NCBI RefSeq assembly: GCF_030848805.1
Contig: NC_092360.1
Coordinates: 2,480,001 to 2,544,000 of the forward strand
Reading direction: 5' to 3'
Origin: Temnothorax longispinosus
Taxonomy: Eukaryota > Arthropoda > Insecta > Hymenoptera > Formicidae
Length of the DNA: 64,000 nucleotides
Each line of letters starts with the position of its first letter. The first letter of the stretch is position 1. The position numbers and the translations under genes are program-made. The notes under the pieces were generated by a model that saw only the letters and a list, made by a program, of their open reading frames with translations, was not told the origin of the DNA and searched no databases. Positions 26,683 through 38,780 of this stretch are shown one piece after another.

Positions 26683-27140
26683 CTATCTATCTATCAGGAA
26701 ATATTGTCTGTCGAGATTAATACATTTTGGAGTGAATCTCATGCAAGACAAATCGTAGTAACAAAAAAGATCGACCTGTGCTTGACACGATGTCAATGGT
26801 CTTTTCAACTTCTGCCGCGACACATCGGTGGCAACAGTGCAACCTGCCTGTCCCACAATGCAGCTGAATGCACCCAATATCGACAATACATCCGAACCGT
26901 TCGATGGGGATGAATATCTATTGATTGGTGGCATGGGGCGGCCCCTTAGGATCGTTTCTCGATATAGATGTGTACCTGCTACACGGCCCCAAACACGTCC
27001 CGCTCTACCTGCGAGTACGCGCCAAATTATCGTGTACCGAATGGCACGTGTCACCTGACAGGTATCCGCCTGACATCAACAGAGTGATGGGAGCTTCCAA
27101 TATCAGTAATGGGTGCTACTTAACTAGACCAGCAGTTTGA
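26683..27140. other. GC-richer island with overlapping open frames of unknown nature
   Basis: A mixed-composition island in AT-rich DNA. It is open on the minus strand for 123 codons (26683-27054) and on the plus strand in three staggered frames of 69-76 codons. No microsatellite inflates these frames. None of the peptides was recognised and no clear splice-site pair brackets one frame, so coding status is undecided. It could be an exon, a decayed coding fragment or a regulatory element. Confidence 0.3.
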
Positions 27141-28440
27141 ATAGCTCTCCAAACGCCGATCTAAGAATCTTCATTACTGTCTATTTATAATTATTGCGTT
27201 ATATCTTAACTCAATTGTAATATTATTTATTATATTAATAATGTATACAAAATGCACTAGACAGAAGTGTCAAAATAATTTATAATACACACATGTCTTT
27301 TATCTAATTAATTGAGTATATAATAATCTAGGGTGTCATTCTGTAAAGTACAATAAATACATTAAAATACGCATAACTAAATTAACATAATTTAATAAAT
27401 GGTAATTACATCGTCTAATTACCTTCAATTGAATAAAAATTAAAAATATTACACTATTTTACTTTAGTTTTACACTTACATGTTTAACTAGAGATTGTTT
27501 ATAATTATTACTCGAGATAAAGGTACTGATTAATATAAAATATTTACACTAGTCGATATTTTGGTAACTTATAATATAATCGAGATATTATTCACATGTT
27601 ATTTGGCCGAAAGGAAAAATTCAGTTACTGATACATAATATATAACTAAAAACACAGTGTTCGCTTCATTATCATCTCAGAGCATATGGTAATAGATAAC
27701 GGAAATTTTGGGTCACGCATAATAAACGTTTACCTTCGATCATACGCGTGAACGCAGCTGGGTCCATATCCATTATAGATCGGTAACTCGATATCGATGC
27801 ATTTTCCTAACGCTCGGCAAACATTCGTGTAAAACAAGTTCGGTTGGATCAGGCTAGAGGAAAGGTCGAGCACGAAGAAGACGATACCTTTACTATGTAA
27901 GATCGTTGGGTAATAACCCCCTCTCCTTCATGCAACTAACGTTTAACTTCTTTAGAATTTTTCTGTCAAAAATTTATCGTAAAATCTATATAAATAACAT
28001 ATACAAAAGTAATTGCACGAATTATTAATAACTCATTCAAATAATAATCCCGAAATTATTGTTATATATACTTGTACGAAAAAAATGTATTCATTATACA
28101 AAATTAAAAATATTAATTTTACCTCAACTAGAAAGAATGGCATGTGCTAAATTTATGGAAACCATTTTTATTTTGAAAAGTGGTGTTTTAGAAATGTTTA
28201 CTGTTCTTATTTTATCAACATAAATATATTCTACAATCAAGTAAGATTAAAATATATAAACAAACTTATTATTATGACAGTATAAAGATCCGTAAGACTA
28301 AAAATGAATTATAGAGATTAATACATTTTCAATTATAAAGATTAATATATTTTCAATTCCTCCATTATGCTTATCACACACAATGTCGGTGATCACCTGG
28401 TAATCCGGGAAAGTTAAAACAAACATTAAAAGCATTCGTA
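27141..28440. other. AT-rich non-coding stretch
   Basis: AT-rich with a mixed patch at 27660-27960. It includes copy 2 of the short repeat. No exon was recognised. Confidence 0.5.
28263..28330 (+). repeat. Short dispersed direct repeat, copy 2
   Basis: Matches 26414-26487 at about 80%. It is followed by a local tandem duplication of TTTTCAATTATAAAGATTAATATA-type units at 28327-28360. Confidence 0.6.
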
Positions 28441-28793
28441 AATAATGCGTGTGCATGTTAAATTCTGGCTATGCGCTCTTCGCGACTCGCTCTAATGAAA
28501 CCTTAAAACCGCGTATCGAATGTCGGTCGCCTTAGGGAGATCCCGGGATGGATCGCGAATGCAGAAAAGGACGAAGGCCCCTCGCATCCGGATACGTTCC
28601 TGTCCTGTCGCTCGTACGTCAACCCTCGTTGTTTTTTTGCCGCGCTCTTAATAATTGATCATCTGATTACGATACATTATACCCTCCCTATCCCTCCCCA
28701 CCCTCCCCCCCTTCGTTCCTGCTTGGGAGCGTACTGTCGGAGGGCATTATTCCCTGCACCGAGAGAAGTGGCATCGGGACAGATAGAGAGAAG

Positions 28794-28829
<36 letters not shown>

Positions 28830-29250
28830 CGGCGAGAGGCAGCAGGCGCGAGAGAGGGAAACTTTTTCTTTCCGCCGCGCCCGGCGACGGACGGCCATTT
28901 GCATATAGGCCCCCTTATCGACAAACACACCGGGGGCGCCCTTCGTAATGAGGGCCCCCGCCCTTCGTTCAACGTCCCTCTTTCCTTTATTTTTTCAACG
29001 TGGACCGCCATTGTCCGTTAACTCATTCGTCGGGACAGCGTGGACCAGTAGTATCTCCGCTTCCTTCCTCGTTATTTCGGTCTCTCTTCTCCTCTCGAGC
29101 TCCTTCTCTCGCTCGCGCTCATTGTACGAGGACGCAGTAGCTTGTGTTACAAAAAAAAGGAGAGACAGAGATAAAGGGTGAGAGGAGTGGAAAATAACAA
29201 AACCGGTCGGTCACACGTCGAAAAATATGAATCGTACAGATAGAGGCGGA
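28441..29250. other. CpG-rich block with long GA microsatellite
   Basis: GC-rich block with a (GA)n tract at about 28782-28829, C-runs near 28700 and further pyrimidine-rich DNA to 29120. Open frames on both strands read through the microsatellite (Ser-Leu or Arg-Glu runs) and are not considered genes. Confidence 0.55.
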
Positions 29251-30870
29251 TGCGTTGGTGCTAGTCTCTCGTGACATCTGCTTCCTGGAATAAGTGCAAA
29301 AAAAAAAGATCCAAAGAGATCTCGCGATCGTTTTTGCCGCCGTATATAATTGTAGCCGTGACAGCATGCGGATAATACCCTACCGCTCGATATCGTTACC
29401 GTCAGTAATATAAAGGATGAAAAAGAAAATATTTCATACACGTAACAAATCATGATCCCCCACATCTGACTTCCTGATTTTTTTTCCAGTTCTTATTTTA
29501 GCAAGATCTTGAGAATAAAATACACAATAGCAATACGTAAAAATCCGATGTTTTACAATGAACGACATACTGTCACAGATAATATTGAAAAATATCTCAG
29601 GGGGTTAAAATTTTTAATGGGTTTGATGTTGGCATTCTTTCCCTAAAAGAATGTCAAAAGTGATCATTTGTCACAATCTTTTAGTATCAGCACACATTAA
29701 AATTTTAAAAATATATATCTTAAAATAAATATCTATTAAAATGAGATATACTTGGAATCAGACTTTTGTTATCTATTCTTATATTACTGCCGTAAATTTA
29801 TGCACAAAAATTCTTTTATTTTTAATATAATATATTTTTGTAATTAGACTTCTCTGAAAATTTGAGAAAAAAACAGGTCAAGAAACTAGATCAATGAAAA
29901 GACTAATTGCAAGCTAGTTTAAGATAAAAATTTGTTATTAGAGTTTACTGCATATTTATAAATGGTTTATTAATTTGATTGTGGTATTTATTTATTTTTT
30001 AGTCTTGCCTGCTGCTAAGGATGTTAATTGTTTCTTAAAATTAACAATACCATTAGCAAGTCGATTTTGCAATTAGTACGTTTTCGTCGTCATATTATAC
30101 TAGCAAAAGTCTTTCCGTGTAATGCACCTGGCATCTAACAAAGATCGGAATTCCACAATTATCTGTAATTTCCTAAATTGCGGGCATTAAATTTGAATTA
30201 CGCGAAGAGAATCAGAGGGATGTAAACCTAGTGATTTCTCGAATCTTGAGGTTCTTAATGGATCGCGCGCTAACGATGCGGTCTCGCTTTTCAAGATTGA
30301 ATGTTCACGAAACACGCGTCGTTAAAACATATTCTTGTAACGAGTATAATAACTCATCTATAATTATACCTATCAACGATACCTAAACATCATCGATCAT
30401 GTCTCATTCTGTTCGAGTTTTTTTTTTTACGAAACGTTTTAATTGCTAAAACAATATTCGTGTAACAGTAAAATGAATAATATACCTAACTCAATTTATT
30501 ATTTGTATATTTCAAAAAATTATGAGTGACATTCTCATTTTACAATTTATCGTATCCTCTTCGTATACATGAATATTAATCAGTCTATGTCATATTTATC
30601 AGAGGATTGTATCTCTGATTTTACAAACAGTGTTGTCGATATTTATTAAATTAACGAGACATATGCAAAACTATTGCTTTCTTCTTTAAATTATCCCTTC
30701 TCGGATCACTACAAACAGATAATCTGCTTATTAGATTAATTATTGTGAAAAAGTTGTATTTCACAAGTATAGAGTGTAAATATAGTTGATTTAATTCATT
30801 CTTCTTAATATATCTCAATATTTGGTATTTAGTCATTTGGTATTTAACCATTTTGTATTTGTTCTAACTA
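29251..30870. other. AT-rich non-coding stretch
   Basis: AT-rich. An imperfect hairpin lies at about 30011-30060 (TGCTAA..TGTTAATT paired with AATTAACA..TTAGCA); it is shorter than a usual microRNA precursor and matches no microRNA I know. Confidence 0.5.
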
Positions 30871-31149
30871 TGCTGTTAAATATTAAAGAATGAAATTTAA
30901 ACCAATATCTTGAGTAAAAAATAACATTTTGTCATTTTTAACTACTATGTGTGTCAAAATTTATTATTTTAACCCAAAGCAGTATTATTTTAACTCCACT
31001 GGTTTAATTACATTACATTAACATTAACATTGTTTTAATTAAATTAATCAATTAATATATGGGGGAAAGCAAGAGCCGACCTAGAAGAATGATCAAAAAT
31101 GACTTAAATTGAGCATAATTTGACACTGCGAATTTAACTGACAGTGCAA
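30871..31149 (+). repeat. Dispersed repeat, copy B
   Basis: Second copy of the element at 4825-5080, same orientation, about 80% alike by eye. Differences include a short expansion of TTACATTACATTAACATTAACATT in its middle, split here only by slippage, and extra bases before the shared CGACCTA. The end reads GACACTGCGAATTTAACTG then ACAGTGC, reminiscent of a terminal repeat beginning CACTG. Confidence 0.8.
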
Positions 31150-33117
31150 GCTATCTAAATAAGTATCTTCGCGAGGATCCAAGAAATAGGTATATAGTAG
31201 CGCGGATGCTACCGTGAGTCGCAAGAGAATCATTTGCAGCGTTGTTCGCACGAAGTTGCACATACGAAGACGCAGCGGCGTTCTCGTTCCCTCGAGATCG
31301 ATCGTTAACCGGCATTGTTACCCAACTGTCAGGATAATCTGCGGTGGGAATCACGAGCTGTGATAGATACGAAGAAGCGGGCTCGTGTGTCCGGCCCAGA
31401 GGCGGCTAGGGCAGGTGCGACTTTCAGAGGAGAATAATTAATATTCAGCGAGGAAAAAGTGGGCGAGAGAGAAAGGCCCCGACGATGGGCCTCCTCTTAT
31501 AAACAGTTGACGCGCGTTAGCGACTGAGGTGCGCGCCGCTTGCTGGCCGCTTGCTCTGTGGCACCTGGTACCACCGTACATAAAGAAGGGATGAGGAAAG
31601 GAAAGAATATCTCTTCTCACCAATTACGTCTATTACGAACGGACGCTCAGTTACCATGATCATCTAAACCCAAGACCGCTTAACTTAATTCGAAAATTAT
31701 GCATCGGCGCGGTGAAATGATACAGCGCGACGGCTCGTCTGCGTGCGTTTCCGTTATTAATATCAAAAGTGTCTCACCTTCCGGCGCGTGCGTCGACTAA
31801 TTTATGTCGCTCGCGCGCGACGGTTCGTATCCCCGCGCCCTGTAAAAGACACCCTCGACTTTCTCTTATCGAATGCGATACGCGTGTCTGTACAATTGGA
31901 AATTTGTTTTCTAATTTCCATTCGAATATTAATTGGTATTTCTTTTATTTGTCTTCTAATTTGCAGAAAATTTTACCGTTAAAAGTTTTCGGCAAGCATC
32001 ACATTTTATACGCACATCTTTTTCGAATTTCCAGTATTTAAATATTACTCGAACTAAAGTTCTGTGAGAATATATAAAGAATAGGATTTTATCTCAATCT
32101 ATTTTTTTTTCTTAAAGCTTAATTTGTGACGGTAACTAAACGCCCGGTATATCCACGAAGCACTAATGATGATAACAGTCTACGCGAGTATCGCAGCACG
32201 CTTAAAAACGTCCTATTACGAAGCAGGTTTGCGAAGCCCGCCATCGCGATTCCCGCATCGTCATCCTCAATGATATCATTATCGATAATCTAAATAAAAA
32301 ACAGATGATCGGCCTCTGCTTGTCAACGGAGATATCGTCCGATCGTGCCGCGCCAGGAACTGCAGCTGCAGAAAACGAGGAAAACTTGTGATCAGATAAA
32401 GAGTAAAAGCAGAGGGCGGTATAAGGGAGTCCAGAGGGAAGGAGATAAAGAGCGTTCGTAGAGGAACGGAGAAGTACAAATTACAAGCACCCGGAACCGT
32501 TCTTGCGGCCGTGTTAACTTTCGTCGCGTGCCTTCAGGAAATACCTCAACTTTTGCAGCCACGTGCGCTATCGTTGGGGTATTATAAACTTTCCATCGTT
32601 CACCTTTGTCCTCCGCCTGCCGTGGCCCATCGTTACGCGCGTTCGCGATAAAGTTCACAAATTACCTATGCAATCGACTTTTTCATAAACAAAACGCTTT
32701 TGTCATTTGAAAGGATTTATTTTTTACAAGCTTTTTTATAAATACTCATTATTCTATAATTATTACATTGTTAATCTGATTTATTCAGCCGGTTCTAACT
32801 ATAGTAATGATTTTCTCACATAATTATATAATTATATAATCAATATCCAATAAAAATACCGTCTTTAATTAATTTGATAAATCGACGTTTAAAGACGTCT
32901 CATAACTGTAATCTAAATAAAACAAGTGCGGAAATATATAATTGCAGAAGCATTTGAGATTTACGATTATATTTTAATTTGTGATTATAATTTATAGCAT
33001 TATTTAATTTGCATAATAACACAAGATTAGTCACTTTTTAAATTTTTATAAGATCAAATTTACTCGACTCTATAACGCAATAATTATGCTAGCATAATTG
33101 TGCTTTGCATTTTTCAG
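31150..33117. other. Upstream sequence of the dehydrogenase-like exons; no exon recognised
   Basis: Contains mixed patches (31160-31900 and 32140-32660) and AT-rich DNA. If the gene at 33118 extends leftward, this is intron or unrecognised exon. No exon encoding the glycine-rich cofactor motif expected at the start of a short-chain dehydrogenase was seen. Confidence 0.4.
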
Positions 33118-33336
33118 GTACGAAGCCGTAGATCGGCTATTTCAAGAAGTAACGAGCGCCTACAGAGACCCGGAGATCGATTGGATGTTAGTGTACAATG
33201 CAGGTTCCACTATAGATGACACTGTTCTACCCGAGCATGTGACGGAGCCCAACGATCTCGATCGCTTGATCAATGGAACATTCAGACTATTTTTGACGGC
33301 TCTCCCTACATCTCCAACAATTGTCACCATAGCCAG
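33118..33336 (+). CDS. Internal exon of a gene with short-chain dehydrogenase-like sequence
   Basis: This 219-base exon is preceded by the acceptor TTTGCATTTTTCAG and followed by the donor GTAAAT. It begins with the third base of a codon and ends after two bases of an Arg codon. It encodes 72 complete residues. Visible elements are a helix-like VDRLFQEV start, the run DWMLVYNAGST, then NDLDRLINGTFRLFLTALP and the strand-like TIVTIA. In classical short-chain dehydrogenases (SDR) the central strand ends in an NNAG motif, followed by the Asn-containing helix and a strand leading to the catalytic Ser; the order and spacing fit, with sepiapterin reductase-like members closest in feel. The catalytic Ser position would be near the exon end. 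Coding status is well supported by frame continuity with the next exon. The family call is inference. Confidence 0.8.
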
Positions 33337-35147
33337 GTAAATCACTTCTGCAATGTATGCACAATATTTTATCTTATTAGACATTCACAAGAAACTCGGT
33401 CAGAAATTTACAAGTTTATCAAATAAATAACATTCCTTTCTGCAGTAAAATAGTATATACAAGATTTATCGGAAAACATGTAAAAATTACATATAAAGCG
33501 ATCTTTCTACAAAAGTCTTCCTCGTTATACAGATACTTTTAGATATGACATGAACTTAATTATGTGTAAGCTTTTAATTTCTGTGTAATTTTTCCATTTA
33601 CTAAATACCAAAACATTTACTTAAAAAAAGCTACTATAATATATATAAGATCGGATTAATGTACGAGATTATATTTTACACTGTGCTATTAAAGTATGAT
33701 ACCATGTGCGCTTGCTAGTAATACAAGCTGGGAATAATTGCACGTGTGATAAATTAGCAGATGCAGTTGAGCGTGCAAGAATCGTTTTGTGGTAATAGAG
33801 TCGCGCGCCTCTTAAAGGTGGAGGAGCAAAATTAGCGATCGCGGTAACGTCTCGTGTACGTACCGACAATTAAAAGTTGTCGGGTCGTATACAAATTGGC
33901 TTTAATTTACGGTTTTCAACGACCGAAATTATATTGTCCCGCTTTTGCACGCGTGCGAAATCGAAGCCCGCAATGCTGCAGATGGCGCGGAAGAAGATGT
34001 TGGGTGGGCACGAAATAGAGAAGAAGGGCGGCTTATATAGGGACGACACGGCGGGGCTGTCCGAGGGGTGGGTTCAGGTTCGTGGGTATACCGTTAAGCC
34101 CCACCCTCCAAATAGACAAGGGTGGGTTTCACGTAGGGGTGCACAAAATCAAACCATCCAACTTTCGCGTTTCATAACTAGATGTCCCTACCTTCGATTT
34201 CCTGAAGTAAATGCTGTACATTTCTTCTTTTCAGCTTTCTATCTCACATAATGAACTAAATATTAAAGACAAAACGCTAACAATATTAATTAATATCGCA
34301 AAAAGAAATATGGATATCTTATCGAAGAATACATTACTTTTTTATATCTTATACTGTCTTTTTTAAATAATCTTTTTCTGATAGTATTTAATATGAACAT
34401 GTTTTGAATTGTAGTTATTGTGGTAAATGCATATTTTTATCTTAATACACAGAGCTACCGTTACATATATATAACTATATATGAAATTCATGAATTTTAA
34501 AGTAAGTGACTTGGCGCCATCTGGCAACGAATGTACGGAGATTCTGCTCAAACTTCCGGCAGGAGCTGAAAAAAAAAATCGATTCCACCCCATTCGACTT
34601 GCTTCCACCCTTCGCTGTTTCCCAACCCCCATTTCAGCACATTAGTTTCCGTAGGAGACGCGGAAACGCTGCCGGATATCGTCTCTGGACAGTTTGCAGT
34701 TTCTCTTGTAGTTTGCCAAACGGCGATTAAACAATCAGCGACAAAAATTGACGAGGGGCGAGATAGAAAATAAAAAAAATGTTGAATCGGCGAAAAAGTG
34801 AAAATAGCGGAAGTAAAAGAATGGAGAAAAAGTGAAGGAGAAAATAAATAGAAAGTACGATTCTTTTAACGATCTACTTTTACATTTCTTTTCTTTTCTT
34901 TTCTTTTTTTTCATTAAGCTTTTTTATAATAGCAATTAATTGAATACTTGATAAATGTGAATCTTGCTTTTCTTTAATATCGATTTCTTTAATAAATATA
35001 GAAAATTATTTTATATTGGAGAAAATAATAGTAGTGACATATTATCACATGGCAGATATTCTATCAAAGTCTAAGGATAGGTAGAATAAAGATAGATGTT
35101 TTTTTATTAACTATGTTTATGATTAAATTAATAATTCTTTATTGCAG
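33337..35147 (+). other. Intron of the dehydrogenase-like gene
   Basis: The 1.8 kb GT-AG intron begins GTAAAT and ends TTTATTGCAG. Removing it joins AG to A to complete an Arg codon and keeps the frame open to the stop. It contains a GC-richer patch at 33860-34190 whose 124-codon plus frame lacks any motif, and a (TTTTC)n run near 34886-34911. Confidence 0.8.
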
Positions 35148-35280
35148 ATCTAGTGAGGACGATTACACTCCTCTCGAAAGCGTTGATCAAATTCAAGTTG
35201 ACGTTCTCGACCAACTTCGCGAACGACTGGGACCGGAAATAGATATCAAACTGATTTATCAAGACGAAGAACCACAATAA
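35148..35280 (+). CDS. Terminal exon of the dehydrogenase-like gene
   Basis: Acceptor TTTATTGCAG precedes the exon. The first base completes the split Arg codon and 43 residues follow before TAA at 35278-35280. Landmarks are SSEDDYTPLESVDQ, then DVLDQLRERLGPEIDIKLIYQ and an acidic tail DEEPQ. In SDR enzymes this region carries Tyr-x-x-x-Lys at the start of a long helix, then a strand before a Pro-Gly turn. Here a Tyr is present but no Lys stands four residues after it, and the protein stops right after the strand, so the C-terminal substrate-binding part is missing. If the family call is right it is probably a catalytically altered or regulatory member, or an isoform with a shortened end. The reading frame itself is intact. 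Confidence 0.8.
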
Positions 35281-35460
35281 TTTTTAAAAAGGATGTAAGC
35301 TTTTATTCTTCCCTTTTATCCTTTATAATCCCGTCTTGTCAGATTGTCAAATAAAGGTATAACCAGCAAATTCGTTTTCTGCTATTAATTACATAAAAAT
35401 ATGTGTACAAGCATATCCTCCGCATTAATTTTTTTATAAAATTATTCAATAAATTGGCAT
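35281..35460 (+). promoter_or_regulatory. 3' UTR with two polyadenylation signals
   Basis: AATAAA occurs at 35350-35355, about 70 bases after the stop, and again at 35448-35453. The first is well placed for cleavage about 20 bases later; the second could serve a longer 3' UTR. Confidence 0.55.
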
Positions 35461-36540
35461 ATAGTAAGTACAAACAGTATACAACAAGGATAGCTGACTG
35501 AAAACCCTATTAGATTAAAATCATAAGTTAATATCGATTAGCAGTTATGAATGATACACAATATTATAAAATATACAGATGTCATTCGAATCTCTCTCAC
35601 ACAATCGCACAATCGTCCCTCGTAGCAATTATAATGTTTCAGACAGTATTGAAGCGCATCGCGCGGACTTCTCCGAGATTCGTAGATTGTAAGGCAGATA
35701 CGACGAGGAAGGGACGTGACGACGAGTCCTTTGATCGCACTGCGGCGATTTACATAAGATCAGTGCCACTGGTCCACTGTGGGACGCGAGACGCGAGCAT
35801 AATGCCGATATGAAGGTTGCTGCTTTTTTTTGGCAGCGAGAGTAGCCCCCTACCCTCTTCGCCGATCTTCGTTCCACGAGTCTCAGATTTGCATACCTTG
35901 GGCCAGTTTCCCACACGTCTCAACGAGCTTCCGTCTCGTCACGGTCTCTCCTCTCTTGCTTCGCATCACTCGCGCTTTCTCTCTCGCCCTTCCTTCGACG
36001 TTCCGCGCAACCCTTTCAGCTGCTAGTATAGACAAAAACATCGGAGTGCCCAAAAAAATAAACGTCTTCCTTCTCCCACGATCGTGGCGTTTCCTGGTGA
36101 GATTGCTCTTAAGACGTGTCTATTGTGAACATAACACACAACGAGTTTCGGAGTAGTCGATATCCCTTTTTTTGCACATGGTTTGAAACGATTGATGAAA
36201 GCGGAAGACGCGAGCACCCGCCGTATAGCCTCCTCGAGATAGATTAACCGCGTAGTTTTAATGTTGTTGACACTAATAAGTGTTATTAGAAATATCTCTT
36301 TTTATATATTAACTAATTGATCTGACAAATTTAAATTTTATTACCGTAATAAAAGATGCAATTTTATATATAAAACATCTTAAAATAGAGTAAGAAAATT
36401 GTATGTTAAATGTGCACTTGTAAAATTAGATAAAACGTTTTCCAAATTATTTCTTAATTATATTTTTTCTTTCTGTCAATTTCTTTTATGAGAGACAGAA
36501 AATGAGAAATACAAAATTTTCTGGGCGTATTGGAATTACT
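35461..36540. other. Non-coding stretch, GC-richer at 35640-36230
   Basis: Plus and minus open frames of up to 108 codons occur in the GC-richer part, without recognisable motif. The remainder is AT-rich. Confidence 0.45.
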
Positions 36541-37100
36541 TTTTGTACTTAGATGGTTGTCGGTTTTGCCGGAATTAACATGAAGCGGGCAAGGTGAATG
36601 CGGAAGTGCGGTCGCGCGACTAAGGGGCGAACGTTAAGGAACAACCGCAGGGAAGGAGGGGCGAGAGTTTACGAGTCGCCAGCCTCCCAAGTAATGATTG
36701 TCGTTAACCGCCGCGCCGCGCGCCGTACGGGCCGCTCGCTTGGCCCGTAGCCCGAGAGACTTTTGTATGCTAATGACAGGGTGGTCCGATTTCATCCTAC
36801 GGCCGAGTAAAAAATCTTGGGGGTCAACAGACCCATCGTTAGCCCCGAGTTTTAAGTCTCCCTCGAGCGTCATTGACCTCGAATTAAAAAACGGGTGCGA
36901 CCTTCCGTCCCGCCGACTCCGTCCCGTCCGGAAATTTTACAACAGAAGACTCTCTCTCTCTCTCTCTCTCTCTCGCCTCGTAATGTAACACCTCCACTTA
37001 TTTACATTTGCCTCTTACACTCTTACACTTTGTCTCGCGGATACGCGATCGTCTCAGATGGTGGATTTTACGAGTTGAGAAAACAAGACGAGATAAAGGC
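36541..37100. other. CpG-rich block ending in a TC microsatellite
   Basis: GC-rich, with complementary open frames of 79 and 96 codons. It contains a (TC)n run at 36951-36974. No exon is supported. Confidence 0.5.
36951..36974 (+). repeat. (TC)12 microsatellite
   Basis: Twelve uninterrupted TC units. Confidence 0.95.
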
Positions 37101-38100
37101 CAATTGTGACTTTTCCAAATTTCTCACTTTATAAAATGTCTTTTTTCTCTCTTTCTCACGAAAAGTATGAATTATGTTAGGCTTATGTGATTGTCTCTTT
37201 TAATCGAGAAATACAAATACTCTTTGTACGGATAGATAAATACATAAATTTATTTAACTTTGGAAAACATTATTTTTTTAGGAGTTAATATATCCTTTTA
37301 TTTAAATCTTAATAATAGATATGTATCGAATCTCTAAACAAAGAATTATGCACATTGTGTATAATTTTAGTGCAGGCTGAAGAAATTAGTGTTGAAATGT
37401 TCAAGACACTAGTATGACGCGACGGGATAACAGAATAAATTAATTAGAAATTCTTGTTAATACTTTTGTCATCCAGGTTACAGCGAATGTAAATATTGTT
37501 TTAACGCGCGCACAGACTCTTTATAATTCACAATTTTCTCTTCTCTCTCACGGTCGTTCGCATTTCATTCATCCAGGTGACACCGTGTCAGTGGGTTCTA
37601 AGGGAATTATTCAAAACCAGCCCTGACTGGCAAAAGTGCAGCCGCCCTGGAACTGTAATCCCATACCCGTATCTAATCTGCATAAAAGAGAAGAAAAAAC
37701 GTCGCGCGGGAAAAAAAACAAAAGCGCGGAGGAATTCGCCCGATAGGCTCTGCGAAATAAATTAACATAAAGCAAAACCGCTGTATTGGTATTAAAAATT
37801 CCGTCTAAGGTAACGAATAAACAAAGCTATTAAAAATTTTGAATTATTGAAGAAATTCTAAAGTGATTCAATATATTTGTGGTTTTTCTATACTCTTTTG
37901 GCATTGTTTCCAGTAGCTGTAATAAAACTTCGTCTTATATTGATCTCCTCCTTTTATTATCTAACATATATTTTCAAGAATTCGCTGCGTTTATCAATTT
38001 TACAAAAAACTTGAGAATTATGTCACAAGAAACAAAGTTATTTGTATTCGTATAATTAGCAGCGGTCGCGGATGCTAATTAAAAAAATCTAGGTGACATC
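37101..38100. other. AT-rich non-coding stretch
   Basis: A short mixed island at 37560-37770 reads open for 62 codons on plus, starting at an apparent AG boundary, but the frame degenerates into Lys/Arg low-complexity sequence and was not accepted as an exon. Confidence 0.45.
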
Positions 38101-38780
38101 CGACATATTTTGCGAAACCGAAGTAGCGGCGCGGGGCTCAGTGTCCCTTCGAGAAGCATACTTACCGATTATGCGCGTGACGAAAGAGATCTTCGGGCGA
38201 ATATGCTAATGCACGCGACGACATAATGCGAGGCCGATACGCCGAGGCAAAGCCAATTATGGCACGGGGACCCATCATGCCTGATACTCCGTTTTGCACG
38301 TGGGTCGTCCTCGAAAAATCTCTCTCTCTCCCTCTCTCTCCCCGTCTCTCGACACGGTCGCACAAAACGTAAAACGGCGAACGAGACGAGAGAAGGAACG
38401 AGAAGAGAGGGCCGCATAGACAACGCCATAGGCGGAGGCCTGGCACCGTTGGCCATTGTTCGAAAGCGCTATTTGTATTTATTTGGGCCCTTTGTTCGAG
38501 CCTTGAGAGATTCATGGTGCGGAAGGTGGGGCGAGAGAGCCAGAGAGCGGCCAAAGAGAAACAGAGACGAGAGAATTTTATTCGGAGAATGAGGCAAAGG
38601 GTAAGAGAGGTCCACTAGTCGTTACGGGACTACTCTGCCTTTCGGTTGAAAAAAAGCACGCGGCGCGAGAAGCTTCGGCCCGGTATCACCAGTGCATTTG
38701 GGCGACGGACGCACGAAGCTGGTAGAAATAACTGGTAACCACGAGTAGCAAGTCATTTATTTATTTTTCCACTACGACCC
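38101..38780. other. CpG-rich block, apparently non-coding
   Basis: GC-rich and partly pyrimidine-rich (TC-rich at 38318-38350). Minus frames of 95 and 130 codons overlap in different registers. No domain was recognised. Confidence 0.5.

Noticed and set aside
30011..30060. Hairpin resembling a microRNA precursor
   Set aside because: The stem is interrupted and too short, and no known mature microRNA was recognised.
37577..37765. Open frame after a CATCCAG boundary
   Set aside because: It degrades into a Lys/Arg-rich low-complexity tail and has no matching donor in the expected phase.
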